A stretch of 64,000 nt of DNA from Hydrogenophaga sp. GTDB lineage: Bacteria; Pseudomonadota; Gammaproteobacteria; Burkholderiales; Burkholderiaceae_C. Positions 12,750 through 20,737 of the stretch are shown piece by piece; the first letter of the stretch is position 1, and every line of letters starts with the position of its first letter. The position numbers were made by a program, and so were the translations under genes. Location: the NCBI RefSeq assembly GCF_030373225.1, contig NZ_JAUCZG010000009.1, forward strand, positions 1 to 64,000, given 5' to 3'. The notes beneath the pieces were generated by a model. The model saw nothing but the letters and a program-made list of their open reading frames with translations. It ran no database searches and was not told the DNA's origin.

Positions 12750-13913
12750 TCAGCGTTCACCCATGGATTCGTTCAGCGTTTTCACGATCGGCTTGAGGAT
12801 GTAGCTCCACACCGTGTTGCGGCCGGTCTTGACTTCGATGGTGGCGGTCATGCCGGGCTGCAGTGGCAGTTCCTGGCCGGGGTTGCGGTCGAACTGCAGG
12901 GAGTCGGTTTTCACCTGAACCCGGTACGAGGCCTGCTCGTCGCGCTTGAGATCGTCGCTCATCGTGTCGGCGCTGATGTAGGTGAGCTTGCCGTTGAGGC
13001 TGCCATAGATGGTGTAGTCGTAGGCGTCGATCTTCACGCTGACCGGCAGGCCTGGTTTGAGGAAGGCCACGTCTGCGGGCTTGACCTTGGCCTCCACCAG
13101 CAGGTTGTCCTCTTCGGGAACGATCTGCATCAGTTCGTCACCCGGACGCAGCACGCCGCCCAGTGTGGTCACACGCACATTCTTGATGGTGCCGTTCAGG
13201 GGGGCCTTCAACACGGTGTTGTTGACCTGCTCCTTGCGCTGAATGAGCAGTTCACGCGCAGTGGACAACTCTTCTTCAGCCTTGTTGAGTTCGGCCTGCG
13301 TCTCTTGCAGGTACTTGTTCTGGCGGTTGCTCATCTGGCCTTCGAGGTCGGCCACCTGGCGCTGCAGCTTGAGCACGTCGGCCATGCTCACATCACCGGT
13401 GGCCTGCAGCGGCTCGGTCATCGACAGCTCCTTCAAGGCCAGTGCGCGCATGCGCTCCATGCTGGCGATCTCCTGGCGGTACGACTCGCGGCGCTTTCTC
13501 AGCAGGGCCAGCTGGTTCTTGCGAAAGTCGAGGAAAGTTTCCGACTCTTCGTTGAAAGCGGGCGCGCCTCCAAACACCTCGGCCCTCAGTCGGCTGACCG
13601 TGGCACTCAGGGCACCCACCTTGGATTCGGACTCGCGATAGGCTGCTTCGACCTTGGTGCTTTCCAGCACGGCGAGCACTTCGCCGCGCTGGACCACGAC
13701 TCCTTCGCGCACACGCAGGTCTTCAATCACGCCGCCATCGGGTGCCTGGATGATCTGCGTGCGGGAGCTGGCAATGATCTGGCCCTGGCCGCGTGTGATC
13801 TGGTCGATCTCGGCGTGGTACGCCCAGGTTCCGAACAGGGCAATGGCCAGGACGCTGAACCACACGCTCAGGCGCAGTCCTCGGGTGGATTCGTTGTTAC
13901 GCGACGACATCAT
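12750..13913 (-). CDS. Type I secretion membrane-fusion (adaptor) protein, HlyD family
   Basis: A 387-residue HlyD-type adaptor: short cytoplasmic N-terminus, one membrane segment (about 18-38), first lipoyl half (IIEDLRV.EG..V..GEVLA type motif near 60-80), a long coiled-coil hairpin (about 90-230), the second lipoyl half (VLKAPLNGTIKNV), and a C-terminal beta domain. It would link the ABC exporter in the inner membrane to the TolC-like outer-membrane channel. It is the last gene of a three-gene minus-strand operon, 20 bp after the ABC gene. Start: two adjacent ATG codons (13913 and 13910); the Shine-Dalgarno is weak for both. Confidence 0.93.
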   Translation of the reverse strand: MMSSRNNESTRGLRLSVWFSVLAIALFGTWAYHAEIDQITRGQGQIIASSRTQIIQAPDGGVIEDLRVREGVVVQRGEVLAVLESTKVEAAYRESESKVGALSATVSRLRAEVFGGAPAFNEESETFLDFRKNQLALLRKRRESYRQEIASMERMRALALKELSMTEPLQATGDVSMADVLKLQRQVADLEGQMSNRQNKYLQETQAELNKAEEELSTARELLIQRKEQVNNTVLKAPLNGTIKNVRVTTLGGVLRPGDELMQIVPEEDNLLVEAKVKPADVAFLKPGLPVSVKIDAYDYTIYGSLNGKLTYISADTMSDDLKRDEQASYRVQVKTDSLQFDRNPGQELPLQPGMTATIEVKTGRNTVWSYILKPIVKTLNESMGER

Positions 13914-13933
13914 GTGTAGGGTGTTGTGGTGGA

Positions 13934-16183
13934 TCAGGCCGTGGCAACCGAGGGGTTGGCGACCGCCCTGTTGTCCGGAATGGTGGTGGCGGCGCCTTGG
14001 CTTGCCGCGCCTCTCATGCGCGTGATGATCTCGTCGCGAGGACCGTCGGCGACGATCCGGCCCTTGTCCACCACCACGATGCGGGTGAAATGTTTGAGCA
14101 TGGCCAGCTTGTGGGTCACCACCACCAGGGTTGTCGATTGGGGGCGCATGCCGAACACGCGCTCGGCCACCTGCTCTTCAAGCTGTGGGTCCATGGAGGC
14201 TGTGGGCTCGTCCAGCAGCATCACCCGTGGGCGTGCCAGCACCATGCGGGTCAGACCCAGCAGTTGGCGCTGTCCGCCCGACAAACCGCGACCGCCTTCG
14301 CTGATCTCGATGCTCAGGCCCCTTGGGTGGGACGCGATCAGTTTGTCCAGGCCGGTGAGACGCGCCGCCTCGAGAATCTGCTCGTCGGTCGGGGAGGGCA
14401 GACCCAGTGCAATGTTTTCCCGCAGCGTGCCCTGAAACAGCCGGACGTCCTGCGACAGGTAACCCACGTGCTCGCGCACGAAGTCTGGCGCCAGGTTGGC
14501 CATGTCGACATCGTCCAGAAAGGCTCGACCATCGGTGGGCCGGTACAGGCCGGAGAGCACCTTGACCAGCGTGCTCTTGCCCGAACCCACCGGGCCGAGC
14601 ACCGCCACCCGGTCGCCCGGGTTGATTTTCAGCGCATCCACGGAGAGGGCTGGCTGATCGCTGCCGTAGGCGAAGCGAACCGATTCCATGCGCAGCTGAC
14701 CACGGCAGTGGTCCGGCACCACGCGGCGTTCCCCGGGCATGGAGTCGGTCGGCATGGCCATGATGGCGTCGAGCCCCTTGAGGGCCACCTTGGCCTGTTG
14801 CCACTGCACGATGAGGCTGGCGATTTGCGCAATGGGACCGAGGGCGCGACCGCTGATGATGGTGCAGGCGATCAGGCCGCCCATGGTCAGGTCGCCCTTG
14901 CCGATGGCCAGCGCGCCCGCAGCAACCAGGCCCACGTAGCTGAGCTGCTGCAAGGTCTGCGTGAGGTTGCTTGAAAGTCCGGTCAGGTCGCGGATCGCAA
15001 TTTCGTCTTGTGCGAGCACCCGGGTGAGTTGCCGCCAGCGGTCCTGCATCTTCCACTCGGCGCCCGCGGCCTTGATGGACTCGATGCCGTCGATGGCCTC
15101 GATCAGCAGGCCGTTCTTGCGGTTGGATTCCTCCATGTGGAGTTCGGTCAGCCGCGCCAGCTTTTTGCGAAAAACCATGCCGGCGAGGATCGACAGCGGA
15201 ATGAAGGCCAGGGGCACCAGCGCAACCGGGCCGGCCACCAGCGCTATCACGGCGACGAAGAAGAGGGCGAAGGGCGCATCTGCAAACACGAACAAGGTCG
15301 TGGATGTCATGAAGTTGCGCACCATCTCGAAGTGCCGGATCTGGGCTGCAAACGTGCCCACCGTGCGCGGCCTCATGTCCATGCGGATGGCCAGGGCCTG
15401 GCCGAAGAACACGCCGGAGAGTTCTTCGTCGATGGCCTTGCAGGCCCGATCGACCAGGCGGCTTCGAACTTGCCGCATCACGAGCTCCAGCACGATGGCC
15501 ATGCCCACGCCGAAGGAGAGCACCCACAGTGTCTGGTGGCCCTGGGTTGGAATGACCCGGTCGTACACCTGCATGCTGTAGAACGAGGACGCGAGCGCGA
15601 TCACGTTGAGCGTGAGGGTGGCAATGGCACCTTCCGAGAAGACACGCCAGCGTTTGCGAATGGCATGGTTGAACCACTGCCTGGCCGTCATGCGCTGGCC
15701 GCTGCTGCGCCCCTCGGTGATCAGGCGAGATTCGTCCCGGTCGGCTGAAATGGCCTCGTCGGAACGCAACACGACCAACTGACCCTTGTTGGCCAGTGCG
15801 GCAGGGATTTCGTGGACATGGCCCTCGGCGTCAAGGCAGCTCATCGCACCGCTGGACAGCAGGCCGCGAATCACCAGCATGCCTGGAACCGGAAGTACCG
15901 CCTGCGGATCGGGACCGATCCACAGGGCGGGCGTCATGCCGGCCGTCAGTGGCCATGACGCGCGAAAGGCGTCGCCCGTCATGAAGCGCGAGCGCCAGAG
16001 CTCGATGGCCTGCGACGCGGGCGACAGGTCATCCAGCGGGGCTCCATCGGCGGTGGATGAAACCAGGGTGAAACGGTGCCACGGAACGGACTGTCCCTGC
16101 AACGAGGCGATGCGGGCCAGCAAAAGCGCGAGCCGGCTTTTCAGCTCGGAGTTTTCAGTCTCCGCCTGACGGTTGGTATCCAT
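13934..16183 (-). CDS. Type I secretion ABC exporter (LapB/HlyB-like)
   Basis: The 749 residues contain an N-terminal cytoplasmic domain of about 160 residues in the place of a C39-like peptidase domain (no catalytic cysteine seen, as in exporters of RTX proteins), a six-helix membrane domain (about 185-470) and an ATPase domain with Walker A GPVGSGKST (about 530), signature LSGGQRQ (about 634), Walker B VMLLDEP (about 654) and the switch histidine (VVVTHK). It energises one-step export of unfolded substrates through adaptor and TolC. It starts 7 bp after the TolC-like gene, so translation is probably coupled. Confidence 0.94.
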   Translation of the reverse strand: MDTNRQAETENSELKSRLALLLARIASLQGQSVPWHRFTLVSSTADGAPLDDLSPASQAIELWRSRFMTGDAFRASWPLTAGMTPALWIGPDPQAVLPVPGMLVIRGLLSSGAMSCLDAEGHVHEIPAALANKGQLVVLRSDEAISADRDESRLITEGRSSGQRMTARQWFNHAIRKRWRVFSEGAIATLTLNVIALASSFYSMQVYDRVIPTQGHQTLWVLSFGVGMAIVLELVMRQVRSRLVDRACKAIDEELSGVFFGQALAIRMDMRPRTVGTFAAQIRHFEMVRNFMTSTTLFVFADAPFALFFVAVIALVAGPVALVPLAFIPLSILAGMVFRKKLARLTELHMEESNRKNGLLIEAIDGIESIKAAGAEWKMQDRWRQLTRVLAQDEIAIRDLTGLSSNLTQTLQQLSYVGLVAAGALAIGKGDLTMGGLIACTIISGRALGPIAQIASLIVQWQQAKVALKGLDAIMAMPTDSMPGERRVVPDHCRGQLRMESVRFAYGSDQPALSVDALKINPGDRVAVLGPVGSGKSTLVKVLSGLYRPTDGRAFLDDVDMANLAPDFVREHVGYLSQDVRLFQGTLRENIALGLPSPTDEQILEAARLTGLDKLIASHPRGLSIEISEGGRGLSGGQRQLLGLTRMVLARPRVMLLDEPTASMDPQLEEQVAERVFGMRPQSTTLVVVTHKLAMLKHFTRIVVVDKGRIVADGPRDEIITRMRGAASQGAATTIPDNRAVANPSVATA

Positions 16184-16190
16184 GGGAGCC

Positions 16191-18017
16191 TTATCGAGGT
16201 GAAGTTGCTGGTGCAGTCGTCTCTGGCTCGACCGGGCGGTCGTTGCTCACAGACGTTGAAGACTCTATCGGTGACTCGGCAACCACGATGGTTGGTACCG
16301 GTGAAGTCATGGCTCCCAGCTGCGGCCGCGGAGTGGGCAGGATGATGAGATCCCAGGGTGAGACCCTGGGTGCGTCGGGTGTTGCAGGCGGCCTTGCCGA
16401 ACCTTCGCGCTCGGGTGCTGTTGCGAGCGGGGCGGGCGTGCTGTCCGGCGCCGGGGCGTCCCGGGTGTCTGCGCGGCTGTCGCTCGGGTTGATCAGGGGA
16501 GCCGTCGGTACGTCTGCCGCCATGGCAGGCGCAACGGGTGGTTCAACAACAGGTGCAGCGGGGGGGGCAACCTCGGTGATGCGTTGCCACATCGACTGCA
16601 CCGGTGAAACCGGTGCTGCGCCAGCCGCTGCCGGCTCATTGACGGCGGCGGCTGATGCTGCCGGGCTTTCAAGCGAGGACGCAGGTTTCGCAGGGGCGAG
16701 CGCACCATCGAGCAGGGTGGGCCCGGAGAGCGCAACGTGTTCGCCGGTGATCAACCCGGTCAGCAGGTGCAGGCGCATCGATGCCCTGAGCTCCCCCCAG
16801 GTGGCATCGGCCAGCTGGAAGCGGGCCTGCGCCACCTCGCGCTGTGAATTCAGCACATCGTTCCAGCCCTTTCGGCCAACGGCGTACTGCCGCACGAAGG
16901 AGTCGAACACCGACGTGGTGGTTTCCACCTGCTTCTGGAGGTCACGCGCCTGCTCCGAGAAGGAAGTCAGGTCGGCCCAGTCGGCGCTGACCGCGTCGAT
17001 GGTTTCCCTGCGAACAGCGTCGATCTGGGATTGCAAGGCATCCTTGCGGGCTTCCGCTTCCCGCACAGACGCCTGCACCGACATGCCGGCACCGGTCTGG
17101 ACATCGAGTGCAACGTACACCTGTGTGTTCGACGTGGAGCGGCTTTGCGTGCGGTCCAGGCGCAACTTGAGCTGTGGCAGGACGTCGCTGCGCCTCGCAT
17201 GGATCTCGGCCGTGGCCGCCTGGGTTTCACCTTCGAGACGCCGGATGGACGGCGCGTAGTCGAGGGCAGCCTGGATCATGCGGTCCAGCGTGTACGGAAA
17301 CAGGTCCCGCTGCACGGGCAGTTCGATGCCGCCCACCGACTTGCCAATCGCCTGCCCCAGGGTCGATCTGGCGCGCACGGCAAGCGAGTCCAGCTGGTTG
17401 AGTTCCGCACGGGCCTGGGAGAACCGGGCAGTGGCCAGCGTGCTGTCGCTGGCGGGACTGATTTCGCTGTCCACGCGGCGCTGGATCATCCTCGCCAGAC
17501 GGGCATGTTCTTCCACATTGGATCGGGCTGCCACCTGGCGTGCCTGGATCCGGCCAAGTTCGGTGAACGATGCCACCACCTTGAGCATGATGTCCATCTG
17601 CGCCTGAAGCACTCCCGCGTCGGCTTGCTGAATGGAGGCCCGTGCAGAATCAACACCTGCCTTGATGCGCCCGCCCAACCACAAGGGCTGCTCAAGGCGA
17701 ACCGTGTTGGCCCTGCCACCAAACGAATCGCCGGTGGACTGAAACGAGAGGTTGGGATATTTCTGTCGTTCGGCCACGTCCAGCGTTGCATCGGCAGCCC
17801 GTCGTTCGCTGCGACGCGCCAGAACACTCGGGTGCTCGATGGCAGAAATCCGCAGTGCGTCCTCCAGGGTCAGCGCCGCAGAGCCTGTCTGGGCCGAACA
17901 GGCCATCGAAATCAGGGCCGCGAGCAAGCCCAACGCAGGCTTGACCAACCGGGTTGAGCGGATGGTGTCGGGCTGCTGGATCGCGCGGGGGTCGGAGCGT
18001 CGTGTGTCGAGGTGCAT
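16191..18017 (-). CDS. TolC-like outer membrane channel with long C-terminal tail
   Basis: The frame is open to 18233, but I start at the ATG at 18017: it places a signal-like hydrophobic stretch (VKPALGLLAALISMACSAQT) near the N-terminus, whereas the upstream extension lacks protein-like composition. Of 608 residues, about 55-470 match the TolC/outer-membrane efflux fold (LTLEDALRISAIEHPSVLARR; QPLWLGGRIKAGVDSARA). The remaining ~140-150 residues are Pro/Ala/Ser-rich with no recognised domain, longer than usual for TolC. First gene of the T1SS operon; the AT-rich 18020-18130 upstream is the likely promoter region. Confidence 0.9.
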   Translation of the reverse strand: MHLDTRRSDPRAIQQPDTIRSTRLVKPALGLLAALISMACSAQTGSAALTLEDALRISAIEHPSVLARRSERRAADATLDVAERQKYPNLSFQSTGDSFGGRANTVRLEQPLWLGGRIKAGVDSARASIQQADAGVLQAQMDIMLKVVASFTELGRIQARQVAARSNVEEHARLARMIQRRVDSEISPASDSTLATARFSQARAELNQLDSLAVRARSTLGQAIGKSVGGIELPVQRDLFPYTLDRMIQAALDYAPSIRRLEGETQAATAEIHARRSDVLPQLKLRLDRTQSRSTSNTQVYVALDVQTGAGMSVQASVREAEARKDALQSQIDAVRRETIDAVSADWADLTSFSEQARDLQKQVETTTSVFDSFVRQYAVGRKGWNDVLNSQREVAQARFQLADATWGELRASMRLHLLTGLITGEHVALSGPTLLDGALAPAKPASSLESPAASAAAVNEPAAAGAAPVSPVQSMWQRITEVAPPAAPVVEPPVAPAMAADVPTAPLINPSDSRADTRDAPAPDSTPAPLATAPEREGSARPPATPDAPRVSPWDLIILPTPRPQLGAMTSPVPTIVVAESPIESSTSVSNDRPVEPETTAPATSPR

Positions 18018-18190
18018 CGCGGGTGACGGATAGTGGGTTGGGCAGATTCTTCTGTCAAAAAACCAACAAACAGCATTAATGCTTTTTGTTCTTGTGGTCA
18101 GACAAAATATAAAAAATGTGGCGCTTCGCGTGGTGCTTGAGGGCGTCGACCTCACCTCATGAGGTCTGCCTGGCTGCCCCGTTCCAAAGC

Positions 18191-18433
18191 TCAGAGGACG
18201 AAGATGTATAGCGCAAGAAAAATGAGCAGACAAAGACTCACGGAGACCTTGTCAATGCGTGGGGTGGGTTCGTCGCCTCTCTTCGAGTGGTGTGGCGGAT
18301 GCATTGGGCCCAGTGTTGCGCCGCGCACGGTGAAATCCGGACCCCCATCGAATGCGTTGGCCTGCCGAATTTGCCGCCGTTGGCGAATCGGCGACAACCT
18401 GAACCGGCCTGAGCAACTGTTGTTTTGATTCAC
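18191..18433 (-). CDS. Small protein with C-terminal membrane segment, unknown
   Basis: I read this 80-residue protein from a GTG at 18433 preceded by GAAGGTGG at good spacing. It is basic at the N-terminus and ends in one hydrophobic helix (VSLCLLIFLALYIFVL) running to the stop, as in tail-anchored proteins. An internal ATG at 18304 would give only 37 residues with the same membrane segment. It lies 10 bp after the unknown gene at 18444-18824 on the same strand, suggesting a two-gene operon. No family recognised; the existence of the gene rests on the ribosome binding site, spacing and hydrophobic end. Confidence 0.4.
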   Translation of the reverse strand: MNQNNSCSGRFRLSPIRQRRQIRQANAFDGGPDFTVRGATLGPMHPPHHSKRGDEPTPRIDKVSVSLCLLIFLALYIFVL

Positions 18434-18443
18434 GTTGCCACCT

Positions 18444-18824
18444 TCAGGCCGTTGCTGCCAGCTTGGGTGACAAACCCAGCAAACCGCGCATGTCGGTGCT
18501 GTAGTAAACCCAATGTCTGGACGTTTCGCCCGTGCCATTGGCTTCAAGCAGATCTCCGCCGCAGATGGCAAAGATGCATTGCGCCACTTCATCTTCCGAA
18601 AGGCTTTCGTCCACCGAAAGCTCAAGATCGTCAATCTGGATCCAGTCTCCTGCCGCCAGCGCTGCCGTTTTGTAGATCGTCAACGGAAGGCCGGAGGCTT
18701 CGATGGTGTAGCTTTCCACCAGCTCCAGCTCGCCGACGGCCGTGACCGGATGACTTGGTGGCAAGCCATCCTGGGCATCGATGTCGTGTGCACGATGGAG
18801 GTCTTTGAGGGCTGGCATGTTCAT
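18444..18824 (-). CDS. Hypothetical protein, acidic
   Basis: A 126-residue acidic protein without signal peptide or membrane segment. The middle (LELSVDESLSEDEVAQCIFAICGGDLLEANG) looks like a small folded domain, and the start has two possible ATG codons (18824, 18818). It is divergent from the HTH-receiver gene at 19051 across a 226-bp AT-rich region, so the two may share regulation. I do not recognise the family. A second small gene follows after 10 bp. Confidence 0.6.
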   Translation of the reverse strand: MNMPALKDLHRAHDIDAQDGLPPSHPVTAVGELELVESYTIEASGLPLTIYKTAALAAGDWIQIDDLELSVDESLSEDEVAQCIFAICGGDLLEANGTGETSRHWVYYSTDMRGLLGLSPKLAATA

Positions 18825-18883
18825 GGCACTGGGCTTTCTCTTCGGGTGGTGATCGTGCGGTCAAGACGGCATGTTGGTACAGT

Positions 18884-18923
18884 TTATATGACACAAATGA
18901 TGTTTATGACAGCCAATATGTCA
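18884..18923. promoter_or_regulatory. Candidate operator: clustered TGACA/TGTCA motifs
   Basis: The divergent region between 18824 and 19051 carries TGACA at 18889-18893 and 18907-18911 and its inverse TGTCA at 18919-18923, the last two forming an inverted repeat with a 7-bp gap. Direct plus inverted copies in an AT-rich divergent promoter fit an operator, possibly for the adjacent HTH-receiver protein (inference). Confidence 0.3.
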
Positions 18924-19050
18924 CGGAATGGCAAACTGATCTCTTTGGTGGTCTGCGGGCGTCCGGCAACCTGCGAGCCACAGATGGAAAGACATATTTC
19001 TTGAAACTTTCAGCTAAACTTCAAAAAACTTGCGTTTTGGCTGAAATGAG

Positions 19051-19638
19051 ATGAACACATCCACACAGGAAGACTATTGCGGAACATTCCTTGCGGCCAA
19101 GCTGCTCGGGCTTTCCGTGGGCACCATCCAGGGGCTCGTCGAGAAAAACGAACTCCACGCCTGGAAGACGCAGGGTGGACACCGAAGAATTTCCATGCAG
19201 TCCATTCGGGACTACCAGCGCCAGCATGGGATGACGGAGGCGTCCGACAAGACCCGTTACCTCAAGGTGCTGGTGGTGGAAGACGACGCTGCCATGCTGG
19301 AGGTCTTCAAGTCGACCATCGACGGGTGGACGCTGCCGGTTGACTGCTCCCTCATGTCTTCTGCAATGGAAGCCCTGATCGACATCCACACCATCAAGCC
19401 CGACCTGCTCATCACCGACCTGAAAATGCCCGGGGTCGACGGCTTCGAGCTGCTTCGAACCTTGCGGGCCAATCCTGCGTTTTCTTCGATGGTGCTGGTG
19501 GCCATGACGGGCCTTTCCGCAGAAGAAATTGCCGAGCGGGGCGGTCTTCCCGCGCAGGCGGTCACGATCCAGAAGCCCGTGGACATGCGGTGGCTTCAAG
19601 GTTTTCTTGCCGCCCTGGTCGCCATTCGCCAGCTCTGA
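19051..19638 (+). CDS. HTH-receiver fusion response regulator (DNA-binding domain first)
   Basis: The 195-residue product begins with an excisionase/MerR-like helix-turn-helix (about 12-60: AAKLLGLSVGTIQGLV, then a wing with WKTQGGHRRIS) followed by a receiver domain (about 70-190) with the acidic pair D78/D79, phospho-acceptor Asp123 (LITDLKMPGVDG), Thr153 and Lys175 all in place. Most response regulators carry the receiver first and the DNA-binding domain last; here the order is reversed. It is probably a phosphorylation-controlled transcription factor. The only orphan-like kinase nearby is the hybrid kinase at 9512-11704. The nearest downstream genes are bactofilin and ParA, 480 bp away. 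Confidence 0.85.
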   Translation: MNTSTQEDYCGTFLAAKLLGLSVGTIQGLVEKNELHAWKTQGGHRRISMQSIRDYQRQHGMTEASDKTRYLKVLVVEDDAAMLEVFKSTIDGWTLPVDCSLMSSAMEALIDIHTIKPDLLITDLKMPGVDGFELLRTLRANPAFSSMVLVAMTGLSAEEIAERGGLPAQAVTIQKPVDMRWLQGFLAALVAIRQL

Positions 19639-20118
19639 AGGGGCTCAGGCCTCTCGCTCCCTTTTGAGCCCCAAGGCGGTGGCTTGACGCAAGCCTGACC
19701 GCATCCACGCGGTTGTTCACCTCGCTCGACCCTCTTGCAAGCCTGCGCAGTCCCCGGGAGCGGATCGCGCGGCACAGCATGTCCTTCTGGCGCATGCCGC
19801 CCTTCTGCGTGACCTGTTGTACCTGCCAACAGGTTGCCAGCAAGCCCGAAAATGTTTGACAGAGCGGCCTCCTGGTCGTGGACCATGGCTGACTGCACTC
19901 CCACGTTTGTGACAAATGTCCGAAAAACCGATGCCGTCGCCGCACAGCTGTGATTTTTTAAAAGTGATTTAAGTGCTGAAAGTGATAATATTCATGGCGA
20001 AATTGGGGTGTGGCGGGGCTTGCCCAGTGACCGCCCGGCTTCTGGTGCCTGCTGAAGGACTGTCTGAATCAGTCATCCACCATCGGCAGTGCTTCTTCCA
20101 ACCATCCTTCCAATCATC
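19639..20118. other. Intergenic region upstream of bactofilin
   Basis: No gene supported; the open frames on the minus strand lack start signals. Bases 19945-19992 form a marked AT-rich block including AAAGTGATTTAA (19961-19972), also found upstream of flhA at 35079-35090, and TGACAAATGTC at 19910-19920. This is the likely promoter region for the bactofilin/ParA genes; no -35/-10 pair is clear enough to annotate. Confidence 0.4.
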
Positions 20119-20556
20119 ATGAGCACAGACGGCGAGAAAAGCGGCAACATCACCATCGGCGAGGGAGTGACCGTGACGGGCACGCTGAGCGTTCCGGGCA
20201 AGGCCACCATCAATGGCTGGATTCAAGGCGAGTTGACCGCTGATGAGTTGACGGTCGGCACCGAAGGCAAGGTCGTTGGCAAGGTCGTGGTTCGCATTGC
20301 CGACATTCACGGCTCGACGCACGACAGCATCTCCGCCACCGAGCAGCTGACCATTCGCAGCACGGGCCAGGTTCACGGCACGGCGTCCTACGGGAAGATC
20401 GAGATCGCACGCGGTGGCGTCATGGTCGGCAAGATCGGACCGTCCGAGTCGATGCCTGCAGCCGCCAGTGCCAAAGAGATCGACTTGCCCAACGGGCTTC
20501 TTGATCTGCCCCCCCAAGTCAAGGAAGACAAGGAACTGGCGGCCGTTCGGGCCTGA
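20119..20556 (+). CDS. Bactofilin
   Basis: A 145-residue bactofilin: hydrophilic ends around a right-handed beta-helix core made of short repeats with glycine turns (TIGEGVTVTGTLSVPGKATI, GWIQGELTADELTVG, GKVVGKVV). Bactofilins polymerise without nucleotides into stable filaments, often membrane-associated, and act as scaffolds for stalk, cell-shape and pole-positioned machines. I start at the ATG at 20119; an upstream GTG at 20089 would add a non-family segment. The ParA gene follows on the same strand after 181 bp, consistent with the bactofilin-ParA partnerships described in myxobacteria. Confidence 0.9.
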   Translation: MSTDGEKSGNITIGEGVTVTGTLSVPGKATINGWIQGELTADELTVGTEGKVVGKVVVRIADIHGSTHDSISATEQLTIRSTGQVHGTASYGKIEIARGGVMVGKIGPSESMPAAASAKEIDLPNGLLDLPPQVKEDKELAAVRA

Positions 20557-20650
20557 TCCCTGCGGTGTCCGTCCCTGCGCTGATCCTGAACAGGGTGCGG
20601 TGCAATGTCGATATTTGTCTTTTGCGGCGCGCCCTGGGGATGGTCAGACC

Positions 20651-20682
20651 TGCCTGAGGGCTCGCGCCTGGTGCCTCAGGCA
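20651..20682. promoter_or_regulatory. Inverted repeat upstream of the ParA gene
   Basis: TGCCTGAGG (20651-20659) and its exact complement CCTCAGGCA (20674-20682) flank a 14-base loop in the 181-bp gap between bactofilin and ParA genes. No T run follows, so it is not a standard terminator. It could attenuate transcription or bind a protein. Confidence 0.35.
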
Positions 20683-20737
20683 GCCTGTCCGGCCCGCCTC
20701 CACGCGCACTCCATCCCATCCCACAGGTGAGTCGCTC

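Noticed and set aside
19562-19945. Minus-strand 127-codon frame after the HTH-receiver gene
   Set aside because: Arg/Ser-rich noise without start signal, partly antisense to the HTH-receiver gene.
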